A stretch of DNA of 64,000 nucleotides from Vibrio tritonius (GCF_001547935.1 NZ_AP014635.1:2294001-2358000), one strand, 5' to 3'. Shown: positions 30,078 to 38,874, counted from the first letter of the stretch. The notes: generated from the sequence alone by a model not told the origin. A program made the numbers and translations.

Positions 30078-30929
30078 CTACTTACATAAATTTTCTTTTA
30101 TTTGAATAGCTTGTTGTTCATACACAGGGTCACCTCGTAGCTGAAATGCTAAGAGATACCACAGCAGAGCCATCATGTGGACACGGATAGACCACTGTTT
30201 CACCCCTTCAACCCAGCCATCGATATTATCAATATCGCGCAATTGACAATAGCGAGCGACATTAGTGGGCTCTAATTGATTCTCGGTGGTTAATAACATC
30301 GCCAAATCTAATCTTGGGTCAGCAATACCAGCATACTCCCAATCAATAACACTGAGCCCTTGGGGTGTCTTAATCAAATTATGCGGCCCCAAGTCAAAAT
30401 GACACAGGGTCAACTCGACTGGGTCAAGTGCAGGTGCAGAACGCCACTGGTGATAGAGCTCGACCAGCGCCTCATCTTTCATTTTTGCATCGAGCTGCAT
30501 CCAATAATGATCAACTCTGGCAGTGTAATTAAATGGCGCGACAGGAATGCGCTTTTTGTCCAATAAGTGAATGCGCACCAGTGTCTTAATTTGTATATCG
30601 AAATCCGCATCATCAAACAGCTCGCCATCAACCCATTCCACCAGCAAACCTTGATCATTAATGTACGCCGCATTCGGGGCAATCATGTCATGTTCGATGG
30701 CTTTGAGGATTTGGTACTCTTGAAAGCGCGAGATAGTGAAGGCTTTGGTTAACTCAGTAATAGGACGCCACACAAAACTGCCTTTGTGTGGCGCAATCAC
30801 TTTCCAACAGCGGTTGGTGAGTCCGCCGGCTAACGTTTCTGCGTAAGTTGGCGGCACATCAAAGAAACGAGTCAAAGACAATAAAGTAGGATCAAGCTGA
30901 CATGCTTCTGCCCATGCTATTTTGGCCAT
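30078..30929 (-). CDS. thiK: Thiamine kinase-like phosphotransferase (APH/choline kinase fold)
   Basis: A 283-residue kinase of the aminoglycoside phosphotransferase/choline kinase superfamily. The Brenner motif CHFDLGPHN puts the catalytic Asp at about residue 179 and Asn at 184, and the metal-binding DWEY Asp is near 196. The lpoB-thiK-ycfP order matches E. coli, where ThiK phosphorylates thiamine for salvage. The ATG at 30929 has AGGAG 7 bases upstream and is preferred over the GTG three bases earlier. Substrate assignment rests on gene order and moderate similarity; choline or another small alcohol remains possible. Confidence 0.8.
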   Translation of the reverse strand: MAKIAWAEACQLDPTLLSLTRFFDVPPTYAETLAGGLTNRCWKVIAPHKGSFVWRPITELTKAFTISRFQEYQILKAIEHDMIAPNAAYINDQGLLVEWVDGELFDDADFDIQIKTLVRIHLLDKKRIPVAPFNYTARVDHYWMQLDAKMKDEALVELYHQWRSAPALDPVELTLCHFDLGPHNLIKTPQGLSVIDWEYAGIADPRLDLAMLLTTENQLEPTNVARYCQLRDIDNIDGWVEGVKQWSIRVHMMALLWYLLAFQLRGDPVYEQQAIQIKENLCK

Positions 30930-30967
30930 CACTCGTCTCCTTATCGGGGGCTAGCTCAATTTAGTGT

Positions 30968-31558
30968 TTATAAGCCAAACAGACTTTTTTGCTCTTGTTT
31001 ACGAATTTCAGTTTCATCAGCCCATTCGATAAGACCGGTTTTTAGATCCATCAAACGCATTGTCATTTTGTAATACACGTCTTTATCACTGCCGGCATTT
31101 TTCACAATACTGGATAGATTGCCGTACAGCATGTATTGCGCACCAACCATTTTACCAAATTGGATTGCTGAGTTTTGGTTCACTAACTCGTCGTTATTTT
31201 GGAATTTTAGTTGCTGACGAACGGAGTCGACACGGTCCATATCCACAAAACGGAATTTACCTGAGTTTAGCAACTTCGTGCTGATCGAATCTGTGATGGA
31301 TTCAGTATCAATATGTTCGCTGGTTTTATTTTTAATTCGTTCCACAAACACAATTGGACGTTTATCGTGAGTGATAGCCCCCACAGAACCAGACATCATC
31401 ATGCTATCGACCATATCCGCAGCGATTTTTTGTAAGTCAGTAGAACCAAAGTCAGCGGTGACAGTTTCTACACCTTGTGCATCACCATAACTGACTTTAT
31501 TAGCACAACCACCAAGTAGGACAGCTAATCCCAGTACAGCCCATAAACCTTTGTTCAT
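30968..31558 (-). CDS. lpoB: Penicillin-binding protein activator LpoB
   Basis: Outer-membrane lipoprotein that spans the periplasm and activates PBP1B. It has 196 residues. The signal peptide ends in a lipobox LLGGC with lipidated Cys18. The globular domain carries the family core: NKTSEHIDTESITDSI (about 77-92), SGKFRFVDMDRVD and QYMLYGNLSSIVK. The disordered linker after the Cys is shorter than in E. coli (213 residues in total). It is in a run of three lipoprotein genes. Confidence 0.93.
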   Translation of the reverse strand: MNKGLWAVLGLAVLLGGCANKVSYGDAQGVETVTADFGSTDLQKIAADMVDSMMMSGSVGAITHDKRPIVFVERIKNKTSEHIDTESITDSISTKLLNSGKFRFVDMDRVDSVRQQLKFQNNDELVNQNSAIQFGKMVGAQYMLYGNLSSIVKNAGSDKDVYYKMTMRLMDLKTGLIEWADETEIRKQEQKSLFGL

Positions 31559-31583
31559 TTTTGAAACCTCAAACTATTTCAAT

Positions 31584-31976
31584 TTATTGATTAAACTGGC
31601 GAATTTGCACACGGAATTGCGTGCCATTGGGTTTGATTGATACTTCTGACAAGGTAATACCCTCACCGCCACGCACAATCGCTTGCTGCCATGCACTTGG
31701 CCGCGTATTCACTTCTAAACCTTGAGCATCGTACCAATAGAAACGATACTGAATAAACTGGTCACCTTTATAATGGCTGGTGAGTCGTACTACGCCGCGA
31801 GCATGCCCATTCAACTGAGTGGTGGTGATATCTTCGACTCTAAGTCGATCACCCAAAACATGGTCACCAAATAATACTTGTTGATTGGCGCCATCAACTT
31901 GCAAGCCTGCGGTATTCTTTGCACATCCAGCAAGCAGTCCTATCGCTATCAATGCTCCCAACCATTTTTTCATCAC
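31584..31976 (-). CDS. ycfL: YcfL family lipoprotein (DUF1425)
   Basis: A 130-residue predicted lipoprotein: the signal peptide ends in the lipobox LLAGC with Cys18. The mature part is a small beta-rich domain (segments RVEDITTTQLNGHARGV and FRVQIRQF). It is adjacent to lpoB as in E. coli and overlaps the upstream lipoprotein gene by 4 bp (ATGA). The function is unknown; genomic linkage with lpoB suggests an envelope or peptidoglycan-linked role. Confidence 0.86.
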   Translation of the reverse strand: MMKKWLGALIAIGLLAGCAKNTAGLQVDGANQQVLFGDHVLGDRLRVEDITTTQLNGHARGVVRLTSHYKGDQFIQYRFYWYDAQGLEVNTRPSAWQQAIVRGGEGITLSEVSIKPNGTQFRVQIRQFNQ

Positions 31977-33364
31977 AATTTCCCTAGTTGTTTATGCCAA
32001 ATCGTGGCGTTATCGCCTTGGCGTGATAACCAAACCAGCGTCGTCCCTCCAGAGGGGACGTTAAAAGTATAACTCTTTTGACCGACCTGAAGTGTTTGCT
32101 CTCCTGCAGAGACCAATTGACTCATCGCATTAACTTGAGCAGGTAAAGTTAACCAACTGCGGGTGTCTGGCTGCTCAGTAAGCGTGTTCCAAATGTTAAA
32201 GACCAAACTGCCAATATCATTACCTTGGGTCGTATTCTTACGCAGTTCGTCCTTAGCAATCACTCGTAACACTTGTCGGACAACAAGTGTGGGCATACGT
32301 TCAGTCAAATCTTGTTTAGCCATATTATTGACATCCGCTAACCGCGATCCCAACACAACCTTTTGGTTAAGCACTAAGTCAGCTTTACCGTGGTGGGCGT
32401 GGGATGGGTAATAAGGCAGGGCAACAGAATACAATGCTAATTGGCCTCGACTGTCATACAGAGGTAAAGTTAATTGCCATCCATCTAACGCATCAACAAT
32501 GCCTTGTTCATCAATAAGAATGACTCGCCCTTGGCCTGTATTTAAGGAGGGCATATCCCCATAGCGTTTTTTCAGCATACGAAGGTCTTCATTCATAGCC
32601 AATGCTTTAGCAACACGGATGCTGGCTTCAATCACCGCTTGGTTATTTGGTGCTACGGCTAACGCTCTACGATAGTCAACATAAGCATCATTGAGATCAT
32701 GAGACGTTTCATATAAAAGCCCAGATAAGAAAAACAAATACCCATTTTGTACCGCAGACAGCTTTTTGCCTGCATCTGGGTAATGCGCTAAAACAGCGCC
32801 TATATTGGGGCTGACACCTTCATCTTCTAGCTGCTGCTGTGCATTATCTAACTCAGCTTCTCGGCTCTTGCGTGCCGCCTCTTGTACTTGATTAGCTCGG
32901 CGCATTTCTACGAGGGCATCTTCCAGCTTTTGTTGTTGAAGATAGTTCAAACCAAGATAAAGATGCAAAAATCCCAATTCATAATCGGGAGCAATATACT
33001 CTTTTAAATTATCATTAATGGCGAGTGAGCCAACGCTGTTGGCACTGCGGCTAAGTGAAATGGTGGCTTCGTCCTGTTGCTCTTTTACGGCTTGATCAGA
33101 CTTTTCAAATGCTGAAAAGCTTTGTGGATATTGGGCATCTAGAAAATAGACTCGCCCTTTTTCCAAATTATCAAGCACATCCCCTGCAACAAAATCATCG
33201 AGATTGTCAGTCGCTTCGGTGTAATTACCTGCTGCGACGGATTGATAAAGATCTTTATTTTGTGCGCTGTAATGGCTAAATAAGTTGCCGGCAGTAAAGT
33301 TAGCGCAACCACTGAGCAGCACACTGCACAGGGTTAACGAAACGTAACGTCGATGCATCGTCAC
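31973..33364 (-). CDS. Large TPR-like lipoprotein (COG3014 family)
   Basis: A 463-residue predicted lipoprotein with lipobox LLSGC (Cys20). The first half is rich in helical repeats resembling TPRs (for example ELGFLHLYLGLNYLQQQKLEDALVEMRRA, about 129-157). The second half contains a beta-rich region ending in a possible Ig-like domain. The GTG at 33364 has GGAG upstream; an ATG two codons later is an alternative. It shares a 4-bp overlap with ycfL, so the two are translationally coupled. E. coli lacks it at this locus. No function is established. Confidence 0.8.
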   Translation of the reverse strand: MTMHRRYVSLTLCSVLLSGCANFTAGNLFSHYSAQNKDLYQSVAAGNYTEATDNLDDFVAGDVLDNLEKGRVYFLDAQYPQSFSAFEKSDQAVKEQQDEATISLSRSANSVGSLAINDNLKEYIAPDYELGFLHLYLGLNYLQQQKLEDALVEMRRANQVQEAARKSREAELDNAQQQLEDEGVSPNIGAVLAHYPDAGKKLSAVQNGYLFFLSGLLYETSHDLNDAYVDYRRALAVAPNNQAVIEASIRVAKALAMNEDLRMLKKRYGDMPSLNTGQGRVILIDEQGIVDALDGWQLTLPLYDSRGQLALYSVALPYYPSHAHHGKADLVLNQKVVLGSRLADVNNMAKQDLTERMPTLVVRQVLRVIAKDELRKNTTQGNDIGSLVFNIWNTLTEQPDTRSWLTLPAQVNAMSQLVSAGEQTLQVGQKSYTFNVPSGGTTLVWLSRQGDNATIWHKQLGKL

Positions 33365-33428
33365 CCGTCACTCCGTTTTTTAGTATTGCGATCGACACAG
33401 TGCCCGTTAAACGGGCACCTGATTCCTA

Positions 33429-33779
33429 TTAGCTCATTAGCAATGGCCCAAGAGGGCGACCACCAAGAAGGTGCATATGAATATGATAAACTTCTTGGCC
33501 ACCAAATGAGTTGGTATTCACAATGAGACGATAGCCATCGGCTGCAATACCTTCTTGTTCTGCGATTTTTTTCGCTACGGTAAACATACGACCAAGAGCT
33601 AACTCGTCTTCTTCCTCAACGTCATTGACAGTTGGGATAAGTTTATTCGGAATGATCAAAATATGGCTAGGCGCGCGAGGGTTGATATCACGAAAGGCTG
33701 TCACAAGGTCATCTTGATACAAGATATCGGCTGGGATTTCTTTGCGAATGATTTTACTAAAAATGGTTTCTTCCGCCAT
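33429..33779 (-). CDS. hinT: HIT-family purine nucleoside phosphoramidase
   Basis: A 116-residue Hint-type hydrolase of AMP-lysine/phosphoramidate bonds. The histidine triad reads HIHMHLLGG near residue 99. The start [24 protein letters not shown] matches E. coli HinT. It heads the minus-strand cluster hinT - lipoprotein - ycfL - lpoB - thiK - ycfP, with 64 bp to the next gene. Confidence 0.95.
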   Translation of the reverse strand: MAEETIFSKIIRKEIPADILYQDDLVTAFRDINPRAPSHILIIPNKLIPTVNDVEEEDELALGRMFTVAKKIAEQEGIAADGYRLIVNTNSFGGQEVYHIHMHLLGGRPLGPLLMS

Positions 33780-33932
33780 GAATTCACTCCATTGGAATAT
33801 TGAGATTTAACATGTTGACAATGAGTATGCGCTAAGGGGTTGTAAAGCTCAATAAAAAACAGTGTTCTAGAAATTCACTCACTGCTCTGAACTATTTAGC
33901 TCACCGAGGTCTAAACCAGATATAGAGCCTAA

Positions 33933-34198
33933 TATACCCAAATGACCTCAAGATGCAGACTTCAGAGCTTCATCAACGAGCACAGGTCAAGCTCAATGAC
34001 GGAAGGAATGGTCATTCCCTTTCAACGTCATTTGGCGCAGAAATGGGCTTGTTGATGAGCTCCCAAGGGGCGAGTTGTATTCGCTCCTATGCTGCGTTAC
34101 CGATTTTCTACGTAGAATAACTATGTATTCAAATCGGTGCCTTGCCTATAAGCGAATACATTCTCGCTGAAACAGCATCTTGAGGTTATTTGGGTATA
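33933..34198. repeat. ERIC-like intergenic inverted-repeat element, 266 bp
   Basis: The element begins TATACCCAAATGACCTCAAG and ends with its near-perfect inverse complement, CTTGAGGTTATTTGGGTATA, giving terminal inverted repeats of about 24 bp and TA at both ends. It contains nested internal palindromes: GAGCTTCATCAAC / GTTGATGAGCTC, AATGAC...GTCATT, and ACCGATTTT...AAATCGGT. Terminal motifs and the GCTGCGTT core resemble the enterobacterial ERIC family; an ERIC form with an internal insertion is known from Vibrio. There is no coding potential. It is between hinT and the CARF-nuclease gene. Confidence 0.75.
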
Positions 34199-34221
34199 AA
34201 ACGCAATCCCCTTTGTTACAG

Positions 34222-34247
34222 AACGGCGTACATAGTTGCCGTTTTTA
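34222..34247 (+). terminator. Terminator-like hairpin upstream of the CARF-nuclease gene
   Basis: A short stem AACGGC / GCCGTT with a 10-base loop is followed by TTTTT. It lies about 170 bp before the start codon of the downstream gene and 24 bp after the ERIC-like element. It could be an attenuator or could stop read-through; the stem is only 6 bp, so this is tentative. Confidence 0.4.
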
Positions 34248-34413
34248 CCACTTATTGTTAATACCCCGTCAAAAGACACGGTTACTGTCAGTATTCTCAC
34301 AATAGGGTCTTGTTTTTTGCTCGAACCACCATTATATGAGTACCAAGCGCTTGCATCCTACCCTTTCGATACCTTCAGATTTTTGCAAGCCACACATGAG
34401 GATAATAATTTAG

Positions 34414-35577
34414 ATGAGCATTCATGTTGGCATTATTGATCAAGATCCTGTGAGATTGGTCACGCCGTTATTAGACAGTCGAATCGATTGTCAGCACATT
34501 ATTTTCGTTGGCGACAGCAACCAAGAAAGCATGTATCTCCGTTTACATACGGTACTGACTCAGCGAGGTATCGGGTCCGAATTTTTCGAAATTCCTTCAG
34601 GTACGAACATCTCGGAAATTAAACATAGTGTTCGTGGCCTAGTGGAAAGCCTTAAAGATCGTAAGCAAGAAATTCACCTCAATGCTAGTTGTGGTCTGCG
34701 ACACCGTTTATTAGCCATTTATGAAGTTTTTCGCTCCTATCACTGGCCTATTTTTGTCGTGGAACCGTCAAGTGACCAACTCTGTTGGCTCTACCCAGAT
34801 GCCAATGAAGATACACAAGTTCAAGACCACATCACTATTGCTGATTACCTCACTATTTTTGGTGCCCGCGGTGAGTTCGCCGAACAAACATTATCGCCCC
34901 AACTGGATCAAAAACTGTATGAGTTAGGTGAGCGCTGGGCAGGCAATGCGTTGGAATTAGGCCCTGGATTAGCAACGCTGAACTATCTTGCCACCACCTG
35001 TCGTAAAGAGCAGCGCCTTGATGTTGAACTATCCGAGAAACAACAAGGTTATCGTGAATTAAACATTCTCTTAGACGATCTTGTAGAAGCCGCTATCGCC
35101 ACATACGAAAATGGCGTACTCACCTTCGCTAACGAAGATGCACGTCGTTTTTCTAACGGTGAGTGGCTAGAAACACTGGTTCATAGCACAGTGAAACAAA
35201 TACAAGATGATATGCCAACCATTCAAGACCGCTCGCTCAACGTCCAAGTGTATCGCCAGCTTGGTGAACGAGAAGTTCGTAATGAACTAGATGTGGCTAC
35301 AGTTGTTAATAACAAACTGCATATTATTGAATGCAAAACTAAAGGCATGCGTGACGATGGCGACGACACCTTGTATAAGCTGGAATCGCTACGTGATCTT
35401 TTAGGTGGCTTGCAAGCGAGAGCGATGCTCGTCAGTTTCCGTCCACTGCGCCATAACGACATTACTCGCGCCGAGGACCTAGGACTAGCTTTGATAGGCC
35501 CAGACGAACTTAAAGATCTAAAGCCTCACCTAGCCCGCTGGTTTAAAGAAGCTGGCGGTCGTGAAGAAGAGTTATAA
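34414..35577 (+). CDS. CARF-domain PD-(D/E)XK nuclease of the Card1/Can2 (DUF1887) family
   Basis: A 387-residue soluble protein; from memory it is very close to V. cholerae VC1899, a structurally solved family member. Residues about 1-140 form a Rossmann-like CARF domain (start MSIHVGIIDQDPVRLVTPLL; ligand-loop segment LNASCGLRHR at 89-98). A linker/winged-helix region follows. The C-terminal domain (about 245-345) has the restriction-endonuclease motif: E291/D293 in NELDV and E306-C-K308 in IIECK. Relatives Card1 and Can2 are activated by cyclic tetra-adenylate in type III CRISPR immunity. No CRISPR array or cas gene is in this window, so the signal and target are unknown. It is monocistronic, followed by a terminator shared with fadR. 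Confidence 0.88.
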   Translation: MSIHVGIIDQDPVRLVTPLLDSRIDCQHIIFVGDSNQESMYLRLHTVLTQRGIGSEFFEIPSGTNISEIKHSVRGLVESLKDRKQEIHLNASCGLRHRLLAIYEVFRSYHWPIFVVEPSSDQLCWLYPDANEDTQVQDHITIADYLTIFGARGEFAEQTLSPQLDQKLYELGERWAGNALELGPGLATLNYLATTCRKEQRLDVELSEKQQGYRELNILLDDLVEAAIATYENGVLTFANEDARRFSNGEWLETLVHSTVKQIQDDMPTIQDRSLNVQVYRQLGEREVRNELDVATVVNNKLHIIECKTKGMRDDGDDTLYKLESLRDLLGGLQARAMLVSFRPLRHNDITRAEDLGLALIGPDELKDLKPHLARWFKEAGGREEEL

Positions 35578-35598
35578 TTTTCAGTAACGTCGATAAAC

Positions 35599-35630
35599 AA
35601 CAAGGCCCGCTGAGTGCGGGCCTTGTTATT
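35599..35630. terminator. Bidirectional terminator, CARF-nuclease gene / fadR
   Basis: The 12-bp stem AACAAGGCCCGC / GCGGGCCTTGTT with loop TGAGT is between two convergent genes. The T-tract is modest (TTGTTATTAT) but the stem is very stable. Confidence 0.8.
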
Positions 35631-35652
35631 ATGTCTAGTAAAAAACGTCAGA

Positions 35653-36492
35653 TTAGCAATCATCTTCTGTAAAATTCGACGGCAACGTTTTCTTCATTTC
35701 ATTCCACAAATGAGCACTGGCGATTCCATAATGGCGAATCAAGTTAGGTAATTGTTCACTTGAACCGCTTTGGCACACAGCCAAAAGATCTTTGTAGAAA
35801 TTCAACGCCAATGCACATGACTGAGGGTTGGAGAAATAATAACTACCCACTCGATCATAGAGCTTTTTAAGGCCATTAAAAATCAAACCGTAAATCTGAT
35901 TTCCAGAATGAAATGCTAAACGTTGGAACAGCATATAGTCATAAAAGTTAAAGGTTTTCGCCACCAATATTTGCTGACGTTTCTCTTCATCTTTTTCGCC
36001 ATCATCTTTCACTTCTTGGGCAATTTTATCTGCATAAGGCGACTGAGAAACAAAAGCATCCCAAGACTCAGCACTTAATAAAGCCTCACAAGAGTCAATG
36101 ACATTTTTAATTGTGCGTTCCGAATTCTCACGGTTTACTTTGAAAGCATAACGCATGAAAATAGGGCTAATATTGGTACGAGCCGCTAAAAGGTCTTCCA
36201 CAATGCTGGTTGCGTTATCCGCATCTAACGTCATCAAGGTATCCAAAATATGAAGCCCGGAGGTTTCCATAAATTGGTTTACTTTAGTAGGTTTGCCGTG
36301 CTGAATGGTTAACCAACCATCTCGAGCTAAACGCTGTAATACTTCTCTTAGTGTCGTACGAGTAACACCTATCAATTCAGAGAGTTCTCGCTCGGCTGGT
36401 AGAATCGAGCCTGGGGGGAAACGTCCGTTCCAGATGCTTTCAATAATATATTTTTCTGCAAAACCTGCTGGGCTTTTTGCCTTAATGACCAT
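35653..36492 (-). CDS. fadR: Fatty acid metabolism regulator FadR (Vibrio form with insertion)
   Basis: A GntR-family regulator that represses fatty-acid degradation and activates unsaturated fatty-acid synthesis; acyl-CoA releases it from DNA. It has 279 residues against 239 in E. coli. The N-terminal winged helix ([20 protein letters not shown], about 31-50) is nearly identical to E. coli. An extra stretch of about 40 residues, roughly 139-179, interrupts the acyl-CoA domain; in V. cholerae such an insertion is known to add a second ligand-binding site. It is divergent from nhaB, as in E. coli. Confidence 0.96.
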   Translation of the reverse strand: MVIKAKSPAGFAEKYIIESIWNGRFPPGSILPAERELSELIGVTRTTLREVLQRLARDGWLTIQHGKPTKVNQFMETSGLHILDTLMTLDADNATSIVEDLLAARTNISPIFMRYAFKVNRENSERTIKNVIDSCEALLSAESWDAFVSQSPYADKIAQEVKDDGEKDEEKRQQILVAKTFNFYDYMLFQRLAFHSGNQIYGLIFNGLKKLYDRVGSYYFSNPQSCALALNFYKDLLAVCQSGSSEQLPNLIRHYGIASAHLWNEMKKTLPSNFTEDDC

Positions 36493-37203
36493 TAAGTACT
36501 TTTCCGGTTTTTTTAATTATCTATCGAATGAACTCATCATACCACTATAAGCTAACTAGCGGAAACGACCCATCGATAAAGTTGTCAAAATGTCACACCT
36601 GTCATTGACAGCCATGGTGTTTTATTACGATATTGTTAGCTTATGTAACTAAAACATAACGATTTTTTATGTTTCAAAATATTACATATCCACTAATGTG
36701 TGACCACCCTATAAACAACACTAACAATAACACCCTATCAAAAATACGATAACTCTCTCTAAGTTAAAAAGTTTTTTGTGACTTTTATCATAAGGATTGG
36801 ATGCAAGATCACCAATTCGGTTTGACGTGAACCATCGGTTCAATTTGTGATATGCTCGAAGTACTTTAGCGATGTGGTAGATAACGATAAGATGATTTGT
36901 TACTGTTTTGTCGTTGATTTTTTAGTCACATCTCGTTTATCGCGTTGAATGTTTCCATGTAGCATCGCTTTTAGGGATAGCTTGAGACCACACATTTCAA
37001 ACTATTAACTCAGGCTATTTATGGTTTAGCAAACACACCGCTGATGTTGATGTACTATGCGTCGATATCATTGAATCTCCTGCATAATAAACGATTCGCC
37101 AATGCGGACCGCTTTGGAGGCTTCAATGATCAATGTCTCATCGAGCTCTCATAGTCAGTAATTAAGCAGTGTCTATTCATAATAACAGATAAGAGTAATC
37201 ATC
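36493..37203. other. 711-bp fadR-nhaB intergenic region
   Basis: No credible gene is present. It must carry the divergent fadR and nhaB promoters. Two structures stand out: a perfect palindrome at 36828-36842 and a pair of nested helices at 36871-36932. The remainder is AT-rich (about 36600-36800) and otherwise featureless to me. Confidence 0.6.
36828..36842. promoter_or_regulatory. Operator-like palindrome upstream of nhaB
   Basis: TGAACCATCGGTTCA is a perfect 6-bp inverted repeat around ATC. It lies between TTGACG (36822) and TATGCT (36851), which are promoter-like but 23 bp apart. The binding protein is unknown; it does not match the E. coli FadR operator. Confidence 0.45.
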
Positions 37204-38793
37204 ATGCCAATATCCTTAGGAAACGCTTTTATCAAGAATTTCCTTGGAAAAGCGCCAGATTGGTACAAAGTTGCCATTGTTGCATTTCTAATAATTAACC
37301 CTATTGTCTTTTTCTTTATCAACCCCTTCGCTGCCGGCTGGTTGTTGGTCGTAGAATTCATTTTTACACTTGCAATGGCGTTGAAATGTTACCCACTACA
37401 ACCAGGTGGACTACTTGCTATTGAGGCGATTGCTATCGGCATGACCAGCCCAGAGCAAGTTAAACACGAATTGGTGGCTAATATTGAAGTTTTATTGCTG
37501 TTGGTCTTTATGGTCGCCGGCATCTATTTCATGAAGCAGTTGTTGCTGTTCATTTTTACTAAAATTTTGTTAGGTATTCGCTCAAAGATCGCCTTATCTG
37601 TCGCCTTTTGTGTCGCGGCTGCATTTTTGTCAGCGTTTCTAGATGCGCTAACGGTAATCGCCGTTATCATCAGTGTTGCGGTCGGTTTCTACTCGATCTA
37701 CCACAAAGTGGCATCTGGACAAGGAAGCAACTCAAGCCATGACCATACTCATGACGATTCTATCCCAGAACTCACACGTGACGATTTGGAACAATACCGC
37801 GCTTTTCTGCGTTCTTTGCTCATGCATGCGGGTATTGGTACTGCGTTAGGTGGCGTAACCACGATGGTGGGTGAACCACAAAACTTGATCATAGCCGATC
37901 AAGCAGGATGGCTGTTTGGCGAGTTTTTACTCCGTATGTCTCCAGTCACCTTGCCTGTCTTTATCGCTGGGCTTTTGGTTTGTATGTTGGTGGAAAAATT
38001 CCATTGGTTTGGCTATGGCGCACAACTTCCGGTGGCTGTACGTCAAATCCTTAACGACTTTGATCAAGAAGAGCGTAAAAACCGCACCAAGCAAGATGTC
38101 GCTAAACTTATCATCCAAAGCCTTATCGCTTTATGGTTGATTTTTGGCCTAGCGCTACACGTGGCGGCAGTAGGTCTTATCGGCCTGTCCGTCATTATCC
38201 TCGCGACTGCGTTTACTGGCGTTGTAGAAGAACATTCTCTGGGCAAAGCCTTTGAAGAAGCCTTGCCTTTCACAGCGTTATTGGCCGTGTTTTTCTCTAT
38301 TGTGGCCGTTATTATCGACCAAAATTTGTTTACGCCAATCATCGACTGGGTGTTACATATCGAAGATAAAGGCTCACAACTTGCGCTGTTCTATATCGCA
38401 AACGGGTTACTCTCGATGGTATCAGATAACGTGTTTGTCGGTACTGTCTACATCAATGAAGTGAAAACAGCGCTGTTGCATGGCGTGATAGACCCAGACC
38501 AATTCGCGTTGCTTGCTGTTGCTATTAATACCGGTACTAACCTACCTTCAGTAGCGACACCAAATGGTCAAGCAGCGTTCTTGTTCCTACTAACCTCGGC
38601 TCTCGCTCCACTGATTCGCCTTTCTTATGGCAGAATGGTGTTAATGGCCCTTCCTTATACAATTGCACTGACCATTATTGGTCTGTTATCCATTGTGTTC
38701 TTGGTTGAGCCTGCAACCGCTTATTTCTATGATTTAGGCTGGATATCACATCATACGATTCAAGCAGTAGGCACAGCGGTATCAAGCCATTAA
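37204..38793 (+). CDS. nhaB: Na+/H+ antiporter NhaB
   Basis: An electrogenic inner-membrane sodium/proton antiporter of 529 residues (E. coli 513), important for sodium homeostasis in marine and halophilic bacteria. It has about twelve hydrophobic segments. The start [22 protein letters not shown] and conserved loops [13 protein letters not shown] (about 216-228) and [18 protein letters not shown] are typical. The region around 175-190 is His/Asp-rich ([10 protein letters not shown]), a cytoplasmic loop. It has a terminator before dsbB. Confidence 0.96.
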   Translation: MPISLGNAFIKNFLGKAPDWYKVAIVAFLIINPIVFFFINPFAAGWLLVVEFIFTLAMALKCYPLQPGGLLAIEAIAIGMTSPEQVKHELVANIEVLLLLVFMVAGIYFMKQLLLFIFTKILLGIRSKIALSVAFCVAAAFLSAFLDALTVIAVIISVAVGFYSIYHKVASGQGSNSSHDHTHDDSIPELTRDDLEQYRAFLRSLLMHAGIGTALGGVTTMVGEPQNLIIADQAGWLFGEFLLRMSPVTLPVFIAGLLVCMLVEKFHWFGYGAQLPVAVRQILNDFDQEERKNRTKQDVAKLIIQSLIALWLIFGLALHVAAVGLIGLSVIILATAFTGVVEEHSLGKAFEEALPFTALLAVFFSIVAVIIDQNLFTPIIDWVLHIEDKGSQLALFYIANGLLSMVSDNVFVGTVYINEVKTALLHGVIDPDQFALLAVAINTGTNLPSVATPNGQAAFLFLLTSALAPLIRLSYGRMVLMALPYTIALTIIGLLSIVFLVEPATAYFYDLGWISHHTIQAVGTAVSSH

Positions 38794-38826
38794 AATTTGC
38801 CTTGGCAATGAAACTATTTCAAGATA

Positions 38827-38857
38827 AAAAGCTCTGATATTTCAGAGCTTTTATTTT
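38827..38857 (+). terminator. Terminator of nhaB
   Basis: The stem AAAAGCTCTGA / TCAGAGCTTTT with loop TATT is followed by ATTTTTA. It lies 33 bp after the nhaB stop and 17 bp before the dsbB start, so dsbB gets transcripts by read-through or from a promoter inside nhaB. Confidence 0.85.
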
Positions 38858-38874
38858 TAACCAAGGATGAACCT

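Noticed and set aside
33933..34198. Insertion sequence or transposase remnant
   Set aside because: No frame in the element encodes transposase-like residues; nested palindromes and ends fit a non-coding ERIC-like element better.
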